From assembly GCA_028279265.1 (NCBI GenBank), contig JANQOC010000232.1, positions 1 to 7,094 on the forward strand: a stretch of 7,094 nt of DNA. The letters run 5' to 3'. This DNA comes from Hyphomicrobiales bacterium (GTDB taxonomy: Bacteria > Pseudomonadota > Alphaproteobacteria > Rhizobiales > CAYWUX01). Position numbers and translations under genes: made by a program. Shown here in pieces: positions 6,301-7,094 of this stretch; position 1 is the first letter of the stretch, and each line of letters starts with the position of its first letter. Under the pieces are notes generated by a model. It saw only the letters and a program-made list of their open reading frames with translations, made no database searches and was not told the origin of the DNA.

Positions 6301-7083
6301 ATGAAAATATTGCTGTCTCTAATCACATTGATGATTTTATGGGCTTCACCGGCGGTTGCGAATCGCCATGTCGACGTCGAACTCGTCATCGCTGTCGATG
6401 TCTCGGGATCCATGAGCTACGAGGAACATGAAACACAGCGGCGAGGATTTCTTGAAGCATTTGACGATGAAAGACTCCTGAAAGCAATCTTTTCGGGAGT
6501 TCGTGGCCGTATTGCAGTCACTTACATCGAGTGGGCCGGAAACGGTCTCCAGCAGGTGCTTGTACCCTGGCATGTCATCTCTGATCGCTCCAGTGCGGAA
6601 GAATTTCGCAAAATGCTGGCATCTAAACCACGTTCTCCGATCCGCGGCACATCGATATCAAGCGCCCTTGAATTCGCAGCGCAATTGTTCGACGGCAATG
6701 ACATCGAGAGTTTTCGTCAGGTGATTGATGTCTCGGGCGACGGACCGAACAAAAGAGGCCCCGATATTCTTCCCGTGCGCGAAGCGGTTTTGCGCAAAGG
6801 GATCATCATCAACGGGTTACCCATTATGTTGTCACCGGCAATGTATCGCGGTGCAGACGGATACGGGCTTGACCAATATTTTCGCGACTGTGTTATTGGC
6901 GGACCATCATCATTCGTGTACCCGGTCTTAAAAAAGAATGAGCTAACCGAAGCCATTCGCCGAAAGCTCATCCTCGAATTGTCGGCTCGACCTGTCCGCA
7001 TCGTGCGCGCCAGTGAGATACGCGCAACCAGCTCTGCACCGGTTGATTGCGAAATGGCGCGTTATGACGATCCTGACTGGTGA
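6301..7083 (+). CDS. Secreted DUF1194-family protein with von Willebrand factor A-like domain
   Basis: A 260-residue protein of unknown function, exported to the periplasm or beyond. The start at ATG 6301 gives a signal peptide with K2, a hydrophobic core at 3-16 and probable cleavage after A20 (AVA|N). The mature part is almost entirely one vWA-like domain with a complete metal-ion-dependent adhesion site: D33-x-S35-x-S37 in AVDVSGSM, T117 in GTSIS and D147 in VSGDGPN. The family-specific strings GRIAVTYIEWAG (69-80), INGLPI (170-175) and CVIGGPSSF (197-205) point to DUF1194, common in Alphaproteobacteria. Its only two mature cysteines, C197 and C250, could form a disulfide. There is no transmembrane anchor or lipobox. 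Metal-dependent binding of another protein is expected from the fold, but no partner is known to me. It lies 152 bases beyond the importer on the same strand and is probably unrelated to it. Confidence 0.88.
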   Translation: MKILLSLITLMILWASPAVANRHVDVELVIAVDVSGSMSYEEHETQRRGFLEAFDDERLLKAIFSGVRGRIAVTYIEWAGNGLQQVLVPWHVISDRSSAEEFRKMLASKPRSPIRGTSISSALEFAAQLFDGNDIESFRQVIDVSGDGPNKRGPDILPVREAVLRKGIIINGLPIMLSPAMYRGADGYGLDQYFRDCVIGGPSSFVYPVLKKNELTEAIRRKLILELSARPVRIVRASEIRATSSAPVDCEMARYDDPDW

Positions 7084-7094
7084 CGGAGCAAAGT

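Overview
The window looks like ordinary chromosome from a proteobacterium, most likely a marine or soil alphaproteobacterium. This is inferred from the GlpD-GlpK arrangement, the NitT/TauT-type transporter, the DUF1194-like protein and a moderate GC content near 50% (estimated by eye). All six confident genes lie on the + strand. I see no tRNA, rRNA, CRISPR array, insertion sequence or phage gene.

Layout. Positions 3-401 hold the C-terminal end of aerobic glycerol-3-phosphate dehydrogenase (glpD). It is followed by a complete glycerol kinase (glpK, 447-1937); together they form a glycerol catabolism unit. A 449-base gap (1938-2386) has no convincing gene but carries several inverted repeats, the strongest directly upstream of the next gene. 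Positions 2387-3475 encode a Rieske non-heme iron oxygenase alpha subunit of the VanA/PobA/phthalate-dioxygenase-like type. After an 83-base gap that starts with a 14-base perfect palindrome comes a three-gene ABC importer: an NMT1/THI5-like periplasmic binding protein (3559-4563), an ATPase (4584-5384) and a permease (5384-6148, overlapping the ATPase stop by one base). The last gene (6301-7083) encodes a secreted von Willebrand factor A-like protein of the DUF1194 family, probably an independent unit.

How the genes may work together. Glycerol kinase makes glycerol-3-phosphate and GlpD oxidises it to dihydroxyacetone phosphate. The importer and the Rieske oxygenase form a plausible uptake-and-oxidation module for one small organic compound, comparable in logic to phthalate ABC transporters found beside phthalate dioxygenases. 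The compound cannot be read from the sequence. No ferredoxin, reductase or regulator gene is visible, so electron delivery and control must come from elsewhere. The most unusual non-coding feature is the structured leader at 2275-2375 upstream of the oxygenase, a gene that lacks a normal Shine-Dalgarno site at its start.
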